Shown piece by piece: positions 59,149-64,000 of a stretch of 64,000 bases of DNA (within the stretch, counting starts at the first letter, position 1; every line of letters begins with the position of its first letter). The notes under the pieces are model-generated. The model was not told where the DNA came from and searched no databases. It was given only the letters and a program-made list of their open reading frames with translations. The DNA lies in contig CAKMRJ010003334.1 in assembly GCA_928212115.1 (NCBI GenBank), forward strand, positions 39,720,902 through 39,784,901, written 5' to 3'. Source of the DNA: Lactuca virosa. Taxonomy: Eukaryota; Streptophyta; Magnoliopsida; Asterales; Asteraceae. The position numbers were made by a program, and so were the translations under genes.

Positions 59149-59830
59149 TATGACTGATTTTTAGCATTCTATTTCTATTTAAGAAAAAAAGAGGGATAAA
59201 ACTAGAACATCCACTTTTGTTTTTATTTTTCTATTATGGCATTCTACTTTTTCATATTTTTTTTATTTATATCATCTTACTTGTGTTTTGTTTTCAATTA
59301 TGGAATTGTACTTTACATTATAACATTCTACTTCTATTGTTTTACTTTTTATAACATTCTACTTCTATTTCAACAAAGAGGGACAAAACTAGAACATCCA
59401 CTTATGTTTTTATTTTTCTGTTATGACATTCTACATTTTTCATATATTTTTTATTTATAGCATCTTACTTATGTTGTTTTTTCAATCATGGCATTGTACT
59501 TTACATTATATCATTCTACATCTATTGCTTTACTTTTAATAGCTTTCTACTTCTATTTCAGACAAAAGAGGGACAAAACTAGAAATTTTCACAGCATTAA
59601 TAAAATCATAGAGTTAATAAGATAAATAGTATCCAGATTAACAAAATCATGCATAACTAAGGACTTCACAACCAGTATGTACAAAACCCTGAATTTTATG
59701 AAGTTTTATAACATTCTACTTCTATTTTACAGCTTTTATATACACAAATCAATTGGCCTACTTGTATTGCTTTACCTTTTATAGCATTCTACTTCTATTT
59801 TAGAGAAAATAAGGACAAAACTAGAATCCT
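59149..59830. repeat. 186-190-bp tandem repeat, about three units plus a degenerate one
   Basis: The phrase AGAGGGAYAAAACTAGAACA starts near 59189 and 59375. A shortened form (GAGGGACAAAACTAGAA) is near 59567, and a degenerate copy (AAGGACAAAACTAGAA) near 59809. Between them, ATTCTACTTCTATT and TATTTTTCTRTTATG are repeated. Very AT-rich and non-coding. Confidence 0.8.
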
Positions 59831-60449
59831 TTACATCCACATTAACATGCTTGAAACACAATAATTTTCAAGTTTAACAAAATCAAACAGTAAATAACAT
59901 AAATACTATCCTAAACATAACCAAAAACTTATAACTTTGTATGATTAACAAAATCATACACAACCAAAAACTTCACAGCTTCTATGTACAAAAATCAATA
60001 ATCGTAAACATAACCCTAAAGTTTCACAAAGTTTTAAACACATTTAGACAAATATTTATGAGAAAAACATAGCCAAATCACCACAAACTGATTCTAAACC
60101 TTCACATTACATAAATGATAGATAAAAAAATCAACACAACCAAGCCATCGTTCATACTTGTTGAAGAAGTGGAGAACACCAAAAGCAGAAAAGTACCATT
60201 CGCTGGAAGTGAGAGGGAGACCGGCGACTTGCAATTGAATGCCATTGAAGGTTTGTATCGATCGGATATACTTAAAGTACGATAAACAAGAATGAACTAA
60301 ACTATGCAAATAAAGAATGGAAAAGTAAAGAACACAAAGAATTCTCCAATTTGTCTTTCACCAATAAAGGGGTTGTTTTCACCAAGAAAATAGCTTGTCA
60401 CAAAGATGCTCACCAAGACGACTTACATTATGGTTTCACCCTAATTTTG

Positions 60450-60450
<1 letters not shown>
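59831..60450. other. AT-rich region, no gene seen; may include part of the last LTR
   Basis: TCAACAAAATC-type phrases recur (59880-59990). A 71-codon minus frame at 60094-60309 has no recognised motif. The far end of the LTR that begins at 60797 could not be located. Confidence 0.35.
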
Positions 60451-60453
<3 letters not shown>

Positions 60454-60506
<53 letters not shown>

Positions 60507-60587
60507 CTATACAATTATATCCCTTGATTGAAGGGATTGTATCTAATCTATACTGAGAACCGATCCTTATCACAAGGTTATTGGATC

Positions 60588-60634
<47 letters not shown>
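60454..60634. repeat. Two (TA)n tracts
   Basis: 60454-60502 and 60591-60634 are pure TA repeats about 90 bp apart, inside the putative 3' LTR. Confidence 0.95.
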
Positions 60635-60640
<6 letters not shown>

Positions 60641-60797
60641 CCTAACATACAAATATTACATTAGATTGTATGACTACACGTTGACGCTAAGAAGGCTGGC
60701 TAGCGCTGGCGCTGATGGTGACGTTGACGTTGACGCTGATGCTGCTAGTTAGCATATAGAGTGTTTGACTCATCAGATCATAAGGTGTCACCTTACA
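60635..60797 (-). repeat. Start of a minus-strand 3' LTR
   Basis: Read on minus the LTR starts TGTAAGGTGACACC at 60797, right after a polypurine tract. It contains 6-bp GACGCT/GACGTT repeats at 60680-60740. The other end and the partner LTR are not identified, so only the U3 start is supported. Confidence 0.6.
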
Positions 60798-60817
60798 ATC
60801 TCCCCTATCTGATGATG
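60798..60817 (-). other. Polypurine tract of the right-end LTR element
   Basis: On minus, GATAGGGGAGAT directly precedes TGTAAGG. It fixes the element's strand and shows that the ORF ending at 60825 is its last gene. Confidence 0.75.
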
Positions 60818-60824
60818 TCTAAAA

Positions 60825-63822
60825 CTAATCTTCTTCTTCAGAGTCATCAAAAGAACCATTGTAAAACTTATCAGCTTCTTTTAAGATCTCAGGCTTAACC
60901 CATCTGAATTCATCAATTTTATCTTCTTCTAATCTTTTACAAAGTTCTAGAGAGATCAACATACAATATTCTCGTTCCAGTTCTTTATAACTAAGTCCTT
61001 CCATGCAAAGATGAAATAAATGCTCAGTGGGTGTAGCAGGAAGATCATCAGTACATTGTTAGCAAATGTGATTTTGACTGTCAAGATAGAAAATGCCATG
61101 CTCTGGTTCTTGAATGAACATGTAATGAACTGGTTCAACGCTTGCTGGAAGTTTGTTGTTGATGTAACAAGTTCCATAAGGAAGAAGAAACTTAGTATTC
61201 TTCGACTGTATGGGAGTGCATGTTCTTCCTGAGGTAGATGGTCTAGAAGAACCAGCTGATGGCATAAGATTCAGCTTCTGAACTTTGTTGAGTAACTGTT
61301 GAATTGCTAACTTCACTTCCTAATCATGAATACCTTTATGCTTGTCGATAAGTTCCTGAATTTATATCCACTCGCTATAGCCAAATTTGACTAACTCACG
61401 AGAAAATACAACCTCAGTGTATTCATACTCATTCTTCTTTCTGACCAAGTGAAGCTTTAGAGATTCGTTCCTTGGTTTGGTGCATCTTATCCTGATAATG
61501 GAATCATTCTTTGTTCTACGAGTCAAAACATCTCCAAAATTCTTTCTGTTGATCCGGTCATTCAGCTCAGACACCCTGTATTGTTTTTCCACACTATTAT
61601 TGAATAGATGGATTTTCTTGACTTGATCATTAGTGCTTTGAACATCATCACTTTGATCAGCAGAAGCAAGATCCTGAGCAAGTTTAAAGGACATACGTTC
61701 TCCTTTGCTAGCTTCTTTTCTTTCTCGAATGGCGGAATTATTCTTTATCACGATTTCTCTTACTTCCTCAACGGTTATATCCCATTCTTTAGCCAAGTCA
61801 TTCAGATCAACAATAAGATTGCTTTTCTTTGAAGGAGGATGTGTTGAAGGATCACCAACATCAGAAGAGCTTCCAGTTTCAGCGTCATGCCCCCCCCCCT
61901 GAGAGGGAATCCTTCCTCTTTCTAGGAATGGGCTGATAATTATCAGAATGTATGTCACTATCATTTCCTTGAGGAATTTCCCCGTCAAAGTATGAATCAT
62001 GGTAGACAACATTCAAAGTAGCAGTAGGAACATAAGCTTGTGGCATGAAATCTAGATCTAGAAACCCTTCGTAGTCATCAGTCTCTGGTTGATCACCAAC
62101 GTCTAGGATAGGTTGATCATCAGTCGTTGCATCAACGTCTACAACAATAATTTTTTTTTGACAGTCGGATTCAACCCTCCCATCTCCAGTCATCTCAGGT
62201 TGAGATGAAGTTGATACAGTTACCACAACCATTTGCATATGTTGATCAAGACTCTCTTGACTATTCTCCCCCCTTTTGGCAGCATACGATTGGGGAGGAG
62301 AGTCAGGAGGTGGTGAAGGAGTACGACGAGGAGGATGAGATGGTGGAGGAGGATTTGATGATGGAGGTGGAGGTGGAGGAGGATTACCACTTGGAGAGTT
62401 TGGTGGGGGTGTCATCAATAACCATATCATCGTCATCACCGAAGGTGATAATGTGTTTTATGTCACCCGCATCCTTTTCGACTTTATTCAGTGTTTCTCC
62501 CAAAGACTGAGTAATATGCACCAGTAAAGATAGTTGTTTTAAAATTGGAGCTGGATTCCCCCTAATAAAAAAGTATCAGTCTGAATAGGTGTTGGTATAG
62601 GGGAACAGTCCCGGCTTGAGGAGACGGAGACGTTGATCTTGGAGAAATTACATTTTGGATCAGTGGCTCAGAAGTTTTGGACTAGAGGTGGGGTTGATCC
62701 ACGTTGTGCAACATCATCTGTAGAGGGAGTGGATGAAGAAGTAGATGAGAATCGAATGTGCTTGTTTACTCTTGGAGGAGAGTTCATTCCATGAACAAAG
62801 TCTTCCCCTTTATCAGTGGCTAAATCATCTTCTTCATCATCAGCCCTTCAAAATCTTTAGCGTCTTCTTCATTAACATCATTATCATCCTCATCATCCTT
62901 TTCTTCATTATTATCCTCATCATATTCTTCTTCATCATTATCCTCATCATATTCTTCTTCAGAATTAGAGGATTCAACATTATAGGAGTTGCAATGCAAT
63001 TAGCCATTCTCTGAGTGATATGCAAATCATCTTTAGAAAGAGAAACATTGATGATCTCCGAGGAGAGGCATGAATTGGAATGGTGATCCCATAATTTTTA
63101 GTATAGCCTTCCTCACGAGTCAAAATGAATCCAAGCCAACGGGGATAGGGAACATATACTGGCTTCTTGTTCCCAGTGATACAATCAATCACTTGATCAA
63201 GAAAAAGTTGAACAAAATCCAATCTTTTGTTGCACAAAATAGAATACAAAATTCTTTGCTCAAAGAGATTCAGTTGATCCAAGCTTCCAATTTTGTGACC
63301 AAGGCATTTGCCAATAACCCCTGTTAAGTACTTCTATCGAACACCAAAACACTGACAAATAGTGTATTTGTGTGGATCATGAGAGGTGCCCTGAAGGGAA
63401 AAATTATACCCTATTCTTTCACGAATAGATTTGAACTTTTCTTCCGAAAGAGTTTCAGAATAATTTTCTAATCGAGGGAGATGAAGAGCAGTTCGAAAAG
63501 ATTTCACATCCATAATAACCTTATATTGACCATCTCAAATGGTTCCAGTAATGGTTTGAGCATCAAAATCAACAGAGCATGAATAATAGAACTCACATGC
63601 TTGTTTAGGGTAAAAGGGCTTTGGGAAGTAGCAGAAGGCATATCGATGACGGCAACTTTTGACATAGTCGACGAAGTCTTTGATGCCTGAATTCACAAAC
63701 TATTTTGGAATGTCATCAGAGAATGCAACATTGTTTGCTTGAATGATGATGGGAGAATCAGGGGCATGAGGACCTTTGACGAGATTAGCGATATGGGCAA
63801 ACTCGTATAGAGGCTTTGACAT
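60825..63822 (-). pseudogene. Long extra ORF (~1000 codons) of a right-end LTR element, decayed
   Basis: The frame starts at ATG 63822 (MSKPLYEFAHIANLVKGPHA). Residues ~50-280 have FVDYVKSCRHRYAFCYFPKP, SFRTALHLPRLENYSETLSE, GVIGKCLGHKIGSLDQLNLF and KKPVYVPYPRWLGFILTREE. Then come an Asp/Glu-rich repeat (62,840-62,970), a Pro-rich stretch (62,340-62,430), DLNDLAKEWDITVEEVREIV, VVFSRELVKFGYSEWI, and finally EPEHGIFYLDSQNHIC and ELEREYCMLISLELCKRLEE to a stop at 60825. At least five stops or frameshifts. From memory it resembles a family of accessory retrotransposon proteins abundant in Asteraceae. No enzyme motif is seen. It lies just before the polypurine tract, the position of env-like ORFs in other plant elements. 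Confidence 0.6.
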
Positions 63823-64000
63823 TGTGAGAGCTTTGAGGAAGATGATGGTTGGGAGTGCTTTTTTTCGTGAGAGAAAGCCAATTGCTTGAATAGCTTCCCT
63901 TTTGCGTAATCATGATTGAAGAGATCGGCGCCGTAAAAATCTCATATCCCAAGATATTGATGGACCTTTTAATCGTCATCCAAAGAGTTACCGTTGAGGT
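63823..64000 (-). other. Upstream edge of the right-end element
   Basis: A 64-codon frame (63979-63785) overlaps the start of the long ORF in another frame (MTIKRSINILGYEIFTAPIS). It may be the true N-terminus after a frameshift. The element continues beyond the window, so gag-pol, if any, cannot be judged. Confidence 0.35.

Noticed and set aside
59149..59830. CRISPR-like direct repeats
   Set aside because: Units are long, AT-rich and contiguous without unique spacers, and the DNA is plant nuclear.

Overview
The window is plant nuclear DNA from a repeat-rich, dicot-type genome. The evidence is long (TA)n tracts, Ty3/gypsy and Ty1/copia LTR elements primed by initiator tRNA-Met, CACTA, hAT and LINE relics, and intron-bearing fragments of plant genes. 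Several LTR motifs (ACTCGGCGAGT, GCGTACGC and CACGGCCGTG clusters) remind me of Asteraceae, especially lettuce, but that placement is recall and was not tested. I see no complete host gene, tRNA or rRNA. Almost every open frame belongs to a transposable element (TE), a TE relic, or a gene fragment carried by one.

Layout. (1) 1-15,740: a hAT transposase relic on + is split by a 12.8 kb minus-strand gypsy element (gypsy-1; 5-bp target duplication GACTT). Gypsy-1 holds a solo LTR (S1; target duplication GTTCT). (2) 15.7-18.7 kb: intergenic DNA with a 3' LINE fragment. (3) 18,729-24,967: a CACTA element (CACTA-1) carrying its own transposase-like 3' exons plus fragments of three plant genes: a phage-type organellar RNA polymerase (RPOT), an S6 kinase and a GSK3/SHAGGY kinase. 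(4) 25-29.3 kb: (TA)n tracts, a 374-bp MITE, a long-TIR element inside a GTTCGTTT-rich hAT-like element, and a solo LTR (S2; target duplication ACACC). (5) 29.9-39.3 kb: a decayed minus-strand gypsy (gypsy-2). A very young 2.8 kb copia derivative encoding only GAG-protease (TR-GAG type; target duplication AATTA) sits in its LTR region. (6) 39.3-49.8 kb: a CACTA TNP2 transposase relic on minus, split by a 7.75 kb copia derivative with almost no coding capacity (LARD type). (7) 49.8-59.1 kb: a solo LTR (S3; target duplication AAATA) interrupted by a gag-less chromodomain-type gypsy (gypsy-3; target duplication GTAAA). (8) 59.1-64 kb: a 186-190-bp tandem repeat, then a minus-strand LTR element with a long decayed extra ORF next to its polypurine tract.

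How the parts relate. Five insertions have intact termini and matching 5-bp target duplications, so the order of events can be read: hAT < gypsy-1 < S1; gypsy-2 < TR-GAG; CACTA-2 < LARD; S3 < gypsy-3. Three elements with intact or readable ends (gypsy-3, TR-GAG, LARD) lack most of gag-pol and would need enzymes from elsewhere.

The most unusual object is CACTA-1. Its captured RPOT exons are on the same strand and in the same phase as the transposase exons, all with GT-AG borders. They give one continuous 212-codon chimeric frame, beside an inverted copy of part of one RPOT exon that could fold into double-stranded RNA.
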